64,000 nucleotides of DNA from Legionella septentrionalis (GTDB lineage Bacteria > Pseudomonadota > Gammaproteobacteria > Legionellales > Legionellaceae), in the NCBI RefSeq assembly GCF_003989745.1, contig NZ_RZGS01000004.1:39972-103971 (forward strand), written 5' to 3'. This document shows, one piece after another, positions 53,522 to 62,560 of the stretch. Within the stretch, counting starts at the first letter, position 1. Each line of letters starts with the position of its first letter. The notes beneath the pieces were generated by a model. That model was not told the origin of the DNA, searched no databases, and was given only the letters and a program-made list of their open reading frames with translations. The position numbers and the translations under genes are program-made.

Positions 53522-53860
53522 ATGTCATCAAAGCAAAGCACCATTGATTTTATCATGGAACAAATTGCAAAAGCAGGAACTGTTTACGCAAAAAAAATGT
53601 TTGGAGAATATGCGGTTTATTGTGACGGAAAAGTGGTGGCTTTAGTGTGTGACGAGCAATTATTTGTAAAACCAACCGCCGCTGGCAAAGCATTTGTGCA
53701 AAATTGTACTGAAGGATTTCCCTATCCAGGTGCAAAAGCTTATTTATTAATTTCTGGAGAAATGTGGGAGGACAGTGAATGGCTGACTGAACTGATTAAA
53801 ATCACTGCATCCGAGTTGCCCTTACCAAAAAAGAAAAATCCACGACGGACAAAAAGTTAG
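53522..53860 (+). CDS. TfoX N-terminal domain protein
   Basis: The 112-residue protein is a stand-alone TfoX_N domain: QIAKAGTVYAKKMFGEYAVYCDGKVVALVCDEQLFVKPT, with the C-terminal DSEWLTELIKITASELP (family sequence quoted in parts). Full-length TfoX/Sxy is a competence regulator with two domains; single-domain forms are common and their role is not known. The gene is inserted in the middle of the dcw cluster and in the opposite orientation. Basic tail KKKNPRRTKS. It lies convergent with the small membrane protein after ftsI. Confidence 0.82.
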   Translation: MSSKQSTIDFIMEQIAKAGTVYAKKMFGEYAVYCDGKVVALVCDEQLFVKPTAAGKAFVQNCTEGFPYPGAKAYLLISGEMWEDSEWLTELIKITASELPLPKKKNPRRTKS

Positions 53861-53903
53861 CCAATAGATTGTCTCACGGCTAGATAGCAAGGGCTTGTAA
53901 ATA

Positions 53904-54107
53904 TTATTTCAGGCTCAAGCAACTAGAAAACTTGCCAATTGAAACGCGGGAAAAAAAGAAATAAGTGAGGAATGTTGTAATAACAAAAAAATAAATTGCC
54001 ACTATCCATAGACCCAACTTCGGGTCCAGCAAAAAGCCTATAAATATTAACCCTGCAATTAGCGCTTGAAATAGTATTGTTATGAACAATACAAAAAATC
54101 TATCCAT
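53904..54107 (-). CDS. Small two-helix membrane protein
   Basis: This 67-residue product starts at ATG 54107, which has AGGGG 6 bases upstream (CAGGGGTTTT before ATG). It has two hydrophobic segments: FFVLFITILFQALIAGLIFIGFLL and LGLWIVAIYFFVITTFLTYFFF. The open frame continues upstream into the ftsI tail, but only this part has a ribosome site. It lies 58 bases after the ftsI stop on the same strand, so it may be cotranscribed. No family is recognised. Confidence 0.6.
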   Translation of the reverse strand: MDRFFVLFITILFQALIAGLIFIGFLLDPKLGLWIVAIYFFVITTFLTYFFFSRVSIGKFSSCLSLK

Positions 54108-54165
54108 AAAACCCCTGTAGATCATGCAATAAATTCTAAGATTAAAAAACTTCGCTGCACTAGCC

Positions 54166-55842
54166 TTAACCCATAGGCGACAAGGTCGACTCATCAGGCT
54201 GAATATCCAGAATACGAAGCGCAGTACCCATAACTTTTGAGAATAATGGCGCAGCAACAACGCCGCCGTAATAGTTAATTAAAGTAGGTTCATGAATAAC
54301 CACGGCTACAATCAACCTTGGATTGGATACAGGGGCAATGCCGACGAAACTTGCAATATGCCGGTGCGCTTCATACCCTTGCTTGCCTGCAATGCGGGCA
54401 GTACCTGTTTTCCCAGCTACGCGATACCCAGGGACTGCAGCTTGTTTGCCTGTTCCACCCACACCAAGAACCGCTTCCATCATTTTCAGTACCTGATTAG
54501 CTGTTTGCACGGAAATGACTTGCGTGGTATCAACTGGCCGATCGTAGTGCAATAAAGTAACCGGCATGGTGCGCCCCTGATTGGCAAAAATTAAATAACT
54601 CTTTGCCAGTTGCAAAGCCGATAGAGACATTCCATATCCAAATCCCAGCGTGGCTAAAACAAATGGATTTGCATCGGCAACCCTAACCAAAGTACCCTCA
54701 CTCTCGCCGGGATAACCACTTTCTGTCCGCTGGCCAATGCCAGAGCGCATCAGCAAACCAATTAATTGTTCCGGCGGGCTGGTCAAAACCATTTTGGTGA
54801 CGCCTACGTTACTTGAGCGCTGCAAAACCCCCGTGACGTCCAAAACACCATAGTTATGAATATCTCGAATAACACGCCCATGCACCATCATGCGGCTTGG
54901 ACGGGTGTCAATGATGGTTTCAGGAGTAAAATTTCCGCTTTCCAAAGCACTCGCTATAGCAAAAGGCTTCATGACAGACCCAGGTTCGAATACATCTGTA
55001 ATCGCTTTGTTACGATAAAAATCCGGGGTATAATTTTTGCGCGCATTGGGATTAAAAGAAGGTGCATTTGCCACGGCCAGCACTTCTCCAGTTTGTGTGT
55101 CAAGTACCACCACAGAGCCAGATTTAGCCCCAAACTTAAGCAAGGTATCTTGCAATTCGTGGTAAGCAAAATATTGGATGCGGCTGTCTATACTGAGCCG
55201 TAATTCATTTCCTGCGCGTGGTTCTTTAACCATGTCAAGCTCTTCGATAATACGTCCCATTCGATCCTTGACAACGCGTTTTTTGCCTACCACCCCCATT
55301 AACCAGTGCTGATAAGCCAACTCTAAACCTTCAATGCCATTGTCATCCACATTGGTAAAACCAACGAGCTGCGCTGTGCTGTCTGCTTGTGGATAATAAC
55401 GTTTGAATTCTTCCTGGAAATTAATGCCGGATATATTTAATGATTCGATTTTCTTTGCCAGCATAGGCGTCAATTGCCGCTTCAAATAAATAAAACCACG
55501 TCCTTGTCCATCTTTCACGCGTTTTTGTATTTGCTTTGTGGAAATGCTCAATAAATTAGATAATCCATTTAATTGTTCTTTGCTGGGAGCGAATTCTTTT
55601 GGGTTGACCCAAACTGACTTTAATGGGGTGCTGACTGCCAAGGGGATTCCCTGCCTGTCTGTAATCATCCCCCGGTAAGCAGGGATATCAATCAAACGGA
55701 TACTGCGGGCGTGACCCTGCCCCTGCAGGAATTGGCGGTTCATGATGGTAAGATCATACATCCGCCAAACCAGCGTCAATAACAGCAATACGAAAAACGA
55801 AGAAACTACCCACAACCGGGCTTGATGACGCCAAATCTTCAT
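54166..55842 (-). CDS. ftsI: Peptidoglycan D,D-transpeptidase FtsI (PBP3)
   Basis: FtsI is the septal transpeptidase of the divisome. The N-terminal membrane anchor (VVSSFFVLLLLTLVWRMY) is followed by the dimerisation domain (RGMITDRQGIPLAVSTP) and the transpeptidase domain with S289-V-M-K292, S343-S-N345 and K478-T-G480. The protein has 558 aa, normal for PBP3. The ATG overlaps the ftsL stop as ATGA. It is the last gene of the four-gene dcw unit mraZ-rsmH-ftsL-ftsI before the break. Confidence 0.95.
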   Translation of the reverse strand: MKIWRHQARLWVVSSFFVLLLLTLVWRMYDLTIMNRQFLQGQGHARSIRLIDIPAYRGMITDRQGIPLAVSTPLKSVWVNPKEFAPSKEQLNGLSNLLSISTKQIQKRVKDGQGRGFIYLKRQLTPMLAKKIESLNISGINFQEEFKRYYPQADSTAQLVGFTNVDDNGIEGLELAYQHWLMGVVGKKRVVKDRMGRIIEELDMVKEPRAGNELRLSIDSRIQYFAYHELQDTLLKFGAKSGSVVVLDTQTGEVLAVANAPSFNPNARKNYTPDFYRNKAITDVFEPGSVMKPFAIASALESGNFTPETIIDTRPSRMMVHGRVIRDIHNYGVLDVTGVLQRSSNVGVTKMVLTSPPEQLIGLLMRSGIGQRTESGYPGESEGTLVRVADANPFVLATLGFGYGMSLSALQLAKSYLIFANQGRTMPVTLLHYDRPVDTTQVISVQTANQVLKMMEAVLGVGGTGKQAAVPGYRVAGKTGTARIAGKQGYEAHRHIASFVGIAPVSNPRLIVAVVIHEPTLINYYGGVVAAPLFSKVMGTALRILDIQPDESTLSPMG

Positions 55843-56177
55843 TTAGCACGCAAAATAAAAACTTGTTTATTGGCAGGCAAAGTCATATCCAGTTTGTCAA
55901 TGGCCAATTGTTCTACACGCGCCGGAGTAGCCAGGCTTGCCTGTTCCAATAAAAGTTGCCCCCATTGCAATTGCAATTGATGCGTTTTCTGTTCAGCAGC
56001 TTCCACCTGACTAAATGTCATGCGGTATAGATTTGTGGTATAAACCACTGCCAAAGCGCTGCATAATACGGATAACAGCAAAAATATAGGCAAATAAAGC
56101 TGCTTGGATAAACGAATATCAGCAATTTGCCCACTGAAAAAATTACTTTGATGAATTAGTTTGGCTGCGGCATTCAT
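55839..56177 (-). CDS. ftsL: Cell division protein FtsL
   Basis: FtsL (112 aa) is a bitopic divisome protein. It has a short cytoplasmic N-terminus, one transmembrane segment ([20 protein letters not shown], about residues 29-48) and a periplasmic coiled coil ([25 protein letters not shown]). Sequence identity within FtsL is low, so the call rests on length, topology and position between rsmH and ftsI. Both ends overlap their neighbours by ATGA. Confidence 0.88.
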   Translation of the reverse strand: MNAAAKLIHQSNFFSGQIADIRLSKQLYLPIFLLLSVLCSALAVVYTTNLYRMTFSQVEAAEQKTHQLQLQWGQLLLEQASLATPARVEQLAIDKLDMTLPANKQVFILRAK

Positions 56178-57100
56178 GCTATTTTTTCTCCTATCCTAAG
56201 TACAGCGCTTCGCGCACGAACATTTTGCTTAATTTCATCGTGATGCGGTTTAATGGCTTTACCTATGCGTTTAAAACAGGTTTTCATATCGACAGCTTTT
56301 AACGGGATGCCAGGCGGCGGTGTAGCCCCTTGCTCTTCTGCCTTCATAAATTGCTTCACAATACGATCTTCTAAAGAATGAAAACTAATAACAACCAACT
56401 TGCCCCCTATTGCCAAAGCACCTATGCACTGCTGTAAACATTTTTTTAAATCCGTCAATTCTTGATTAATATAAATTCGAATAGCTTGGAATACCCGCGT
56501 CGCGGGATGCTTGTGTTTTTCCCATTTTGGGTTAGCTTGTTTTACTATTTCAGCTAAAGCTTCCGTTGTTAGAATCGGAGCTTCTTCGCGCGATTGCACA
56601 ATAGCACGTGCAATGCGTCCAGCAAAACGCTCTTCACCATATTCCCGAAAAATTTCAGCCATTTCACTGGCTTTGGCTTGATTAACAAACTCAGCCGCGC
56701 TTAAAGCTTGTTGCTGATCCATGCGCATATCCAAAGGACCAGCCTGCATAAAACTAAAGCCGCGCAGAGGATCATCCAATTGCGGAGAAGAAACACCTAA
56801 ATCCAATAAAATTCCATCGATATTGCCATATACACCGCATGCAAGTGCGATGTCTTTAAGATTGGCGAACGATCCTTGAAAAATTTGAAAGCGGGAATCT
56901 TGAGCAAACTGTTGTTGTGCATGCTGGATAGCTTCAGCGTCTTTATCGATAGCAATCAGGCGCCCAGCTTCATTTAAGCGATCGAGAATGGCGCGGCTAT
57001 GACCGCCCCGTCCGAAGGTACAATCTACATAAATGCCTTCAGCTTTTATGGCTAAGCCTTCTATTGATTCTTGCAGTAAGACCGGTTGATGTTTGGCCAT
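56174..57100 (-). CDS. rsmH: 16S rRNA (cytosine(1402)-N(4))-methyltransferase RsmH
   Basis: RsmH (formerly MraW) methylates N4 of C1402 in 16S rRNA. Motifs are [49 protein letters not shown] and the C-terminal [14 protein letters not shown]. The 308 residues are the full length. It lies 10 bases after mraZ and overlaps ftsL by ATGA. No anomaly is seen. Confidence 0.96.
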   Translation of the reverse strand: MAKHQPVLLQESIEGLAIKAEGIYVDCTFGRGGHSRAILDRLNEAGRLIAIDKDAEAIQHAQQQFAQDSRFQIFQGSFANLKDIALACGVYGNIDGILLDLGVSSPQLDDPLRGFSFMQAGPLDMRMDQQQALSAAEFVNQAKASEMAEIFREYGEERFAGRIARAIVQSREEAPILTTEALAEIVKQANPKWEKHKHPATRVFQAIRIYINQELTDLKKCLQQCIGALAIGGKLVVISFHSLEDRIVKQFMKAEEQGATPPPGIPLKAVDMKTCFKRIGKAIKPHHDEIKQNVRARSAVLRIGEKIA

Positions 57101-57110
57101 TTTCTTTCCA

Positions 57111-57566
57111 TTACAGAGAAAAAGTTTTCATTTCATCGGGAAGAGCAGCCTTCCCTGATGATTCTTCTGCCAACCACTGTTCGCGTTTGGTTTGCCACAA
57201 TTCGTCATCCCAAACTTCAAATTTATTACCTTGCCCGATCAAAACCACGCGTTTGCTAAGCCGCGCATATTCACGTAATAAAGGAGGTAATAACACCCGT
57301 CCATTGCCGTCCAATTCCACATCTGTCGCATGACCAATAAGCAAGCGTTGAATACGGCGAGCGGCTGCATTAAAACTCGGCAACCGCTGCAAATTTCCTT
57401 CTATCACTTGCCACTCTCTAGCTGGGTACAGCAGCAAACATGTTTCTTCAGGATCAATTGTCACCACCAATGCCGCGTGATCTTGCCCCAGCGCCTCGCG
57501 ATAGCGGGTTGGTACTGCAAGACGGCCTTTTCCGTCAATGTTGATGACATTAATCCCGCGAAACAT
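57111..57566 (-). CDS. mraZ: Transcriptional regulator MraZ
   Basis: MraZ is a SpoVT/AbrB-fold DNA-binding protein that controls its own dcw promoter. It begins [24 protein letters not shown] and holds the second repeat [26 protein letters not shown]. The 151-residue length is normal. The frame opens 10 codons earlier, but the family N-terminus places the start at 57566. It is the first gene of the dcw transcript. Directly upstream are a strong promoter and repeated AGTG/GTGG elements. Confidence 0.95.
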   Translation of the reverse strand: MFRGINVINIDGKGRLAVPTRYREALGQDHAALVVTIDPEETCLLLYPAREWQVIEGNLQRLPSFNAAARRIQRLLIGHATDVELDGNGRVLLPPLLREYARLSKRVVLIGQGNKFEVWDDELWQTKREQWLAEESSGKAALPDEMKTFSL

Positions 57567-57589
57567 GATTTTCTTTTTGTGGGCAAATA

Positions 57590-57636
57590 CCCACAATTCT
57601 CCACTTTTTCACTATTTTAAACCACTTTACTACACT
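57590..57636 (-). promoter_or_regulatory. Candidate MraZ operator repeats
   Basis: On the minus strand, five copies of GTGG or AGTG stand between the -10 box and the mraZ start, with spacings of 10, 13, 8 and 10 bases. MraZ in other bacteria binds direct repeats with a (G)TGGG or AAAGTGG core spaced 10 bases apart. Three of the four spacings here are 10 or 8. Regulation by MraZ itself is inferred from this. Confidence 0.55.
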
Positions 57637-57663
57637 ATAGAAACACCTTTTCCCAAGCGTCAA
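57634..57663 (-). promoter_or_regulatory. mraZ (dcw) promoter
   Basis: On the minus strand the -35 box TTGACG (complement at 57658-57663) is followed after 18 bases by the -10 box TATAGT (complement at 57634-57639). Transcription would start near 57627, about 60 bases before mraZ. Confidence 0.65.
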
Positions 57664-57685
57664 GGTAAAAAATGGTTTTTTTATT

Positions 57686-57728
57686 AAAAAAAAGACGCAT
57701 GCATTCCTCTCATGAGTGAAAATGCATG
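57686..57728 (-). terminator. Intrinsic terminator after coaX
   Basis: On the minus strand CATGCATT (57721-57728) pairs with AATGCATG (57698-57705) around 15 bases, then CGTCTTTTTTT follows. It lies between the coaX stop and the mraZ promoter, separating the two transcripts. Confidence 0.7.
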
Positions 57729-57787
57729 TATTTCATTCCATATGATAAAAAATAAAACAGGCAACAAAAAAGCGGAAAATTTATATA

Positions 57788-58561
57788 TCAATCTTTGCCA
57801 TTCATTTCGGCGGCGATGCGAATTCCATGTAACACAAGATCCGGTATTAACAAATCATAGATTGCTTGTTTATCAAACAAGGAAGCAAATCCACCAGTAG
57901 CTAATACAAGAACTTCATCACTCGGAAAAACTTCTGCTTTGATACGCTGGATCAATTCTCGACATGCTCCAACAGCGCCATGAAATACGCCCGATTGAAT
58001 GCTTTCTATGGTGGAGCGACCCACAGCTTGCTCTACTTTAACAATTTCAACGGAAGGTAATTTTGCAGTGTTGATCGATAATGCATCGGCAGCCAAACGC
58101 ACCCCAGGCAGAATAGCACCGCCCAAATACATTTTTTGCGTATTGATCACACAGAATGTGGTGGCCGTGCCAAAATCGATGATGATAATATTTTTACCAC
58201 TAAAACGCTGCGTTGCTGCAATTGCATTGGCAATTCTATCAGCGCCCACATCTTGTGGATTGCGGTATTTTATATTCAAACCTGTTTTAACACCTGCCTG
58301 CAGAAAAAATGGTTCTACCGAGAAATATTTGAGGCATGCAGAGCGCAAGGAATAATCCAGTTGTGGCACAACTGAACAAACGCCTATTTCCTTAATCGAA
58401 TCAGGGGAACATTCATTTTCGCGCAGCACACTTTTTAAAAAAATACCCAATTCATCTGAGGTACTGCCTTTAGACGTTTTTCGAAATCGTAAACGTATTT
58501 CTTCACCGGCGAATACCCCCCCATATACATGAGAATTACCCACATCAATACAAAGCATCAT
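57788..58561 (-). CDS. coaX: Type III pantothenate kinase
   Basis: CoaX phosphorylates pantothenate in the first step of CoA synthesis. It has the ASKHA pattern: CIDVGNSHVYGGVF at residues 4-17, DVGADRIANAIAATQ near 105, IIDFGTATTFCVIN near 130 and GGAILPGVRLAADALS. The 257-residue protein is full length, and the type III form, not CoaA, is usual in this lineage. It sits alone between rnpB and mraZ, with a terminator after it. Confidence 0.94.
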   Translation of the reverse strand: MMLCIDVGNSHVYGGVFAGEEIRLRFRKTSKGSTSDELGIFLKSVLRENECSPDSIKEIGVCSVVPQLDYSLRSACLKYFSVEPFFLQAGVKTGLNIKYRNPQDVGADRIANAIAATQRFSGKNIIIIDFGTATTFCVINTQKMYLGGAILPGVRLAADALSINTAKLPSVEIVKVEQAVGRSTIESIQSGVFHGAVGACRELIQRIKAEVFPSDEVLVLATGGFASLFDKQAIYDLLIPDLVLHGIRIAAEMNGKD

Positions 58562-58635
58562 GAGGAAATTTATCCATTATTACAAAATGGCGTAATCGTA
58601 AGAGGTGTAAAGACGAGAATCAAGAAAATTTAATA

Positions 58636-58994
58636 AAAGTCGGTCGATAAGCCGGGTTCTGTCGAGGACAACCATTCATCTGGGACAAACGTCACCGTTT
58701 GCCTCAAGCGACCTACCCGAATCCCGCATGGGCCATGCGTTATGATTTAAAAATCATATGGATTCCTATTTGGTCTTGCTCCAAGTGGGGTTTTCCCTGC
58801 CACAACTGTTGCCAGTTGCGCGGTGCGCTCTTACCGCACCATTTCACCCTTACCTTTGCTGCCAAAGGCGGTATATTTTCTGTGGCACTTTCCGTAGGCT
58901 CGCGCCCCCCAGGCGTTACCTGGCACTCTGCCCTATGGAGCCCGGACTTTCCTCCCTTTGCGCGGCAAAGAGCGATTGTCTGACCAACTTTGCG
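58636..58994 (-). ncRNA. rnpB: RNase P RNA (bacterial class A)
   Basis: On the minus strand the RNA begins near AAAGTTGGTCAGACAATCGC and passes the conserved GGAGGAAAGTCCGGGCTCC block (near 58950), GCGCGAGCCTACGGAAAGTGCCACAGAAA in the middle, and ends with CAGAACCCGGCTTATCG, about 359 bases in all. The 5' AAAGTTGGTC pairs with GACCGACTTT at the 3' end (P1 helix), which fixes the approximate ends. No protein gene is supported in this span. Exact ends are within a few bases. Confidence 0.93.
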
Positions 58995-59032
58995 AGTAAT
59001 AGTAGCAGAGTGTCTAGCAAAAAACCAGAAAA

Positions 59033-59317
59033 TTAAATATCGCGCGTACCAATAAATTCGTCGTCAAAATAACGCTTAAGTTTTGTACGCAAAGTGCCTC
59101 GGCTTACACCCAAAACGCGAGCAGCTTTAGATTGATTGTAGCGGGTCAACTCCATTACCGTGCGGAAAAGAGGAGCTTCTACTTCTTCTACAATAAGCTG
59201 ATATAAATTCAAATTGGCATCTTTGCTGTTTACTGCATTTAGATAACCTTTAACTGCATTAATTACTTGTTGTGATAATGCTTCACTGTGTTGCATTTCC
59301 TGCATTACTGCACTCAT
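59033..59317 (-). CDS. fis: Fis family DNA-binding protein
   Basis: The 94-residue product has the Fis C-terminal helix-turn-helix, NQSKAARVLGVSRGTLRTKLKRYF (residues 64-86), with an upstream YLNAVNSKDANLNLYQLIVEEVE region. Fis is a nucleoid protein and a growth-phase regulator. In this position it is independent of dusB, which usually precedes fis. An A-rich tract follows. An internal ATG five codons in (MQEMQH) is an alternative start. Confidence 0.88.
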   Translation of the reverse strand: MSAVMQEMQHSEALSQQVINAVKGYLNAVNSKDANLNLYQLIVEEVEAPLFRTVMELTRYNQSKAARVLGVSRGTLRTKLKRYFDDEFIGTRDI

Positions 59318-59992
59318 TGTTCTCTCTCCAAAACTATAAAAAACTGGTCTAAATTTATAAATTATGCATTTAGATCACGTATTTATGACCTATATAATAA
59401 CAAATGCCTCAAAGACTGTAAATATTGTTTTAATGATATTCATTTATTAACGGAAGCTTAAGACTTTTTTGAGTTAAAATCCAGCATTTTTTGATTATTT
59501 TTTATATTAGAATGCCTTAATTAGATTCGTTTGTTTTATATTAAAGCAAAATAGGGCGGTAACGAGGCTTGCTGCGAAGACCCATTTAATAAAATTAAAT
59601 AAAAAAAAATTAATCTTAGAATTATGAATCATAGTTTAATGTAAAGACATTGTGAGGCAAAACAATACATAAAAATAAATTTTTATTGCATTCATGCTTC
59701 CACCATGAGCAAATATTTCTGCGGCTAATGCTTGCGGCAGGAGCTTTGCTTTTCACGAGCAAATCACTGGGAAGGATTACCTGCATGCCATTACAAAACT
59801 AATTTCTGAAGCTTAAGACGGGTTTGCAAAGGTGCAATAGATATAAAAAGATAGGATCCTGTTCACCATACCACACGCCACAACATTGGCATTGATAGAC
59901 AGCGAATTGCTTCAGCAACCACTATGAGATGCAGTAAATGCCATGTTGAATACCAGCATTCCCTGCAGCAAGGTAAGCCAGCAACCGTAACA
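59318..59992. other. Long non-coding gap, 675 bases
   Basis: The first half (59320-59690) is very AT-rich, with runs such as AAATAAAAAAAAATTAATC; it would hold the fis promoter. The second half is of more ordinary composition. I see no RNA gene, no convincing open frame on either strand and no long hairpin. Confidence 0.5.
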
Positions 59993-60349
59993 TCAATCTA
60001 CTGTAAAACTTTCCCCACAACCACATTGCCCGGTTTGATTTGGATTATTAAAAACGAATTTATAATTTAATCCTTGTTTTACATAGTCTATTTCCATCCC
60101 TTTCAGATAAGGATAACTGGTTTTCTCAATGCAGAGAATGTAATGCTCGTTTAAAGGCATAATCACATCACCCGCAGCCGCTTTCTCTACATAATCCACG
60201 ACATAAGATAATCCTGAACAACCTGTTTTTTTTACTGACAAACGTATGCCATGGCTCCCCTGCTTTTGCAAATAAGCCAGCACATGCTTGCAAGCTGCAT
60301 CGGTTAGTTTAACTTGGGTTTCACTCTTACTCACTTGCATCACGCTCAT
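59993..60349 (-). CDS. iscA: A-type iron-sulfur carrier (IscA/ErpA/SufA)
   Basis: The A-type carrier motif is complete: KKTGCSGLSYVVDY (first cysteine) and TGQCGCGESF (last two cysteines), with conserved SVKKTGCSG. It carries 2Fe-2S or 4Fe-4S clusters from the scaffold to target proteins. 118 aa is normal. An internal ATG at residue 4 is possible. It lies 107 bases after iscS. Neither iscU nor iscR is between or beside them, so the naming as iscA is by position; erpA is an alternative. Confidence 0.87.
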   Translation of the reverse strand: MSVMQVSKSETQVKLTDAACKHVLAYLQKQGSHGIRLSVKKTGCSGLSYVVDYVEKAAAGDVIMPLNEHYILCIEKTSYPYLKGMEIDYVKQGLNYKFVFNNPNQTGQCGCGESFTVD

Positions 60350-60456
60350 TCAATAAACCTCATACTGATAAAATTGTTACTAGGATAATTATACCGTAAA
60401 TCCCTGGGGATTGATGAAAGAACTTAAAGCCAGGACTTAAGTTCAACAAGCTTCTA

Positions 60457-61626
60457 TTAAGTTGAAGACCAACGAGGCCCTAAAAGCTTTGGAATGGTTT
60501 CACAAATGATACGAATGGTGCGCTGAACCTCTTTTGTTGTGGTAAATCGCCCGATGGATAACCGGATGGAACTGCGTGCTAAATTATCACTTAGCCCGAT
60601 GGCACGCAAGACGTAAGAAGGTTGCGAACTGGCCGAAGTACAAGCCGATGCAGTAGATACTGCCAATTGATGAAGAGCGGTCAGCAATTGCTCACCGTCA
60701 ATACCGTTGAATGTCATATTCAAATTTCCAGCAATACGCTGTTCCTGATGTCCATTCAACCGAATCCCAGGTAAATGCTTGATGCCTGCCCATAACTGGG
60801 TGCGAAGCTCAAGAATTCGTGCTTGCTCTGTGGCACGCGCCATTTCACTTAAATAAAATGCCTCACCCATGCCAACGATTTGGTGGGTTGCCAATGTCCC
60901 CGAACGCATTCCCCCTTCATGCCCCCCGCCAAAGCTCAGTGGGTGCAGGCGAATTCGGGGTTTATGAGAAACATACAAAGCCCCAACACCCTTCGGACCA
61001 TAATTTTTATGGGCTGAAAACGACATTAAACTGACATGCAAATCGCGTACATTGATGGGAAGCTTACCTGCGCTTTGCGCTGCATCGACGTGGAAAATAA
61101 TGCCTTTATCACGCAATAATTGCCCCATACTGGCGATGTCTTGAATCACACCGATTTCATTATTAACCTGCATGATGGATACTAAAATCGTATCATTGCG
61201 CAATGCTTGCTCAAGATTGACAAGATTTAATAATCCATCGGGCTCGGGCTGCAGGTAAGTGACTGCAAATCCCTCGCGCTCAAGCTGTTTAAAACTGTCT
61301 AAAACCGCTTTGTGCTCGGTCATCATAGTGATCAGATGACGGCCCTTGCGCTGATAGAAGCGCGCGGCTCCAATAATCCCCAAATTGTTTGCCTCAGTAG
61401 CACCCGAGGTAAACACGATTTCTTCCGGGGCAGCCTGAATCGTTTCAGCGAGCATACCCCTGGCGTGCTCCACAGCGCGGGCTGCGGTTTGTCCATAAAC
61501 ATGAGTCTTAGACGCAGGGTTACCGAAATGCCCATCCGGCCCCATATACTTCAGCATTTCTTCCACAACGCGCGGGTCAATCGGCGTTGTTGCCATGTAA
61601 TCTAAATAAATGGGCTTGCTATCCAC
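60457..61626 (-). CDS. iscS: Cysteine desulfurase IscS
   Basis: IscS takes sulfur from cysteine, with PLP, and gives it to scaffold proteins and tRNA thiolation. It has [38 protein letters not shown], the PLP-lysine in [15 protein letters not shown] and the active-site loop [15 protein letters not shown]. 389 aa is within the range. It is 18 bases downstream of trmJ, as in enterobacteria except that iscR is missing. Confidence 0.92.
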   Translation of the reverse strand: MDSKPIYLDYMATTPIDPRVVEEMLKYMGPDGHFGNPASKTHVYGQTAARAVEHARGMLAETIQAAPEEIVFTSGATEANNLGIIGAARFYQRKGRHLITMMTEHKAVLDSFKQLEREGFAVTYLQPEPDGLLNLVNLEQALRNDTILVSIMQVNNEIGVIQDIASMGQLLRDKGIIFHVDAAQSAGKLPINVRDLHVSLMSFSAHKNYGPKGVGALYVSHKPRIRLHPLSFGGGHEGGMRSGTLATHQIVGMGEAFYLSEMARATEQARILELRTQLWAGIKHLPGIRLNGHQEQRIAGNLNMTFNGIDGEQLLTALHQLAVSTASACTSASSQPSYVLRAIGLSDNLARSSIRLSIGRFTTTKEVQRTIRIICETIPKLLGPRWSST

Positions 61627-61644
61627 CTAAACTTACTCCAGTTA

Positions 61645-62412
61645 TCAAATCTCAGGAGCATCCCTTGCCTCGGCATTCGCAGGGAGACGCGCTTTACTGA
61701 GTGCATATTGCACATGAGTGAGGATGCCACGCAAAATATTCACTTCCGTATGTTCAAGTTTAATACGGTTAAACAATCTTCGCAGCCGCTGCAATAAACG
61801 TTTTGGATTGGATAATTTTAAAAAATCAATTTGCACCAAAACGTCTTGCAAATGATTATAAAAGCGTTCCATCTCATCATGTGTGGCCGGTTTGTCAGTT
61901 TCTTTCTCTGCAAGCGGTGTCGTTTGCAGCCATTTCATCCGTAACTCATAGGCGATAATCTGCACTGCCTGTGCAAGGTTTAATGAACTGTATTCAGGAT
62001 TGCTGGGTATATTAATATGGTAGTGGCAGTGTAAAAGTTCTTCATTGGTTAACCCGGCATGTTCGCGGCCGAAAAGAATGGCAACTTCTGCATCTGCAGC
62101 ATGCCTGCAAACCAAATCGGCTTGCGTTGATGGCGTTAAGCCAGGTAAGGAAATACCGCGCGGTCTGGCGCTTGTTCCCAATATCAAATGACAATCTTTT
62201 ATTGCATCCGCCAGAGAATCCGTCACAATGGCTTGCTGCAATACGTCATCGGCTCCGGCTGCCATTTCATGAGCCCGAAAGTCAGGGAATATTTTTGGCG
62301 ATACCAAATAAAGCTTGCTAAGCCCCATGGTTTTCATGGCGCGTGCAGCAGCACCAATGTTACCAGGATGAGTCGTGCCAATCAGGACGATGCGAATTGA
62401 ATCCAAATTCAT
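61645..62412 (-). CDS. trmJ: tRNA (cytidine/uridine-2'-O-)-methyltransferase TrmJ
   Basis: TrmJ is a SPOUT-family enzyme that methylates the ribose at position 32 of tRNA. It has TTHPGNIGAAARAMKTMGL, LFGREHAGLTNEEL and the knot motif IPSNPEYSSLNLAQAVQI. The 255-residue length is right, with an extension for tRNA binding after about residue 170. A -10-like box (TATAGT, complement at 62442-62447) lies about 30 bases upstream. It is divergent from suhB, as in many relatives. Confidence 0.92.
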   Translation of the reverse strand: MNLDSIRIVLIGTTHPGNIGAAARAMKTMGLSKLYLVSPKIFPDFRAHEMAAGADDVLQQAIVTDSLADAIKDCHLILGTSARPRGISLPGLTPSTQADLVCRHAADAEVAILFGREHAGLTNEELLHCHYHINIPSNPEYSSLNLAQAVQIIAYELRMKWLQTTPLAEKETDKPATHDEMERFYNHLQDVLVQIDFLKLSNPKRLLQRLRRLFNRIKLEHTEVNILRGILTHVQYALSKARLPANAEARDAPEI

Positions 62413-62560
62413 GAGAAAACCAATTTGTAAATAAGAAAAGCACTATAGCACATCAATCAAACGCATTAAGCTTGCTTTACTGCAAATTTTATCGCAATGC
62501 CGTTTTATATCAAACCGCGAACTATGCTAGAATTCAAAGTTTTGTACACATGAGCCAATT

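Noticed and set aside
53403..53645. 80-codon frame overlapping the TfoX-like gene
   Set aside because: It is in another frame of a clear TfoX_N gene and lacks a ribosome site.
57712..57900. 62-codon frame after mraZ
   Set aside because: It overlaps the coaX 3' end and its terminator.
58699..59036. Open frames over the rnpB region
   Set aside because: They lie inside the RNase P RNA, whose conserved blocks explain the sequence.
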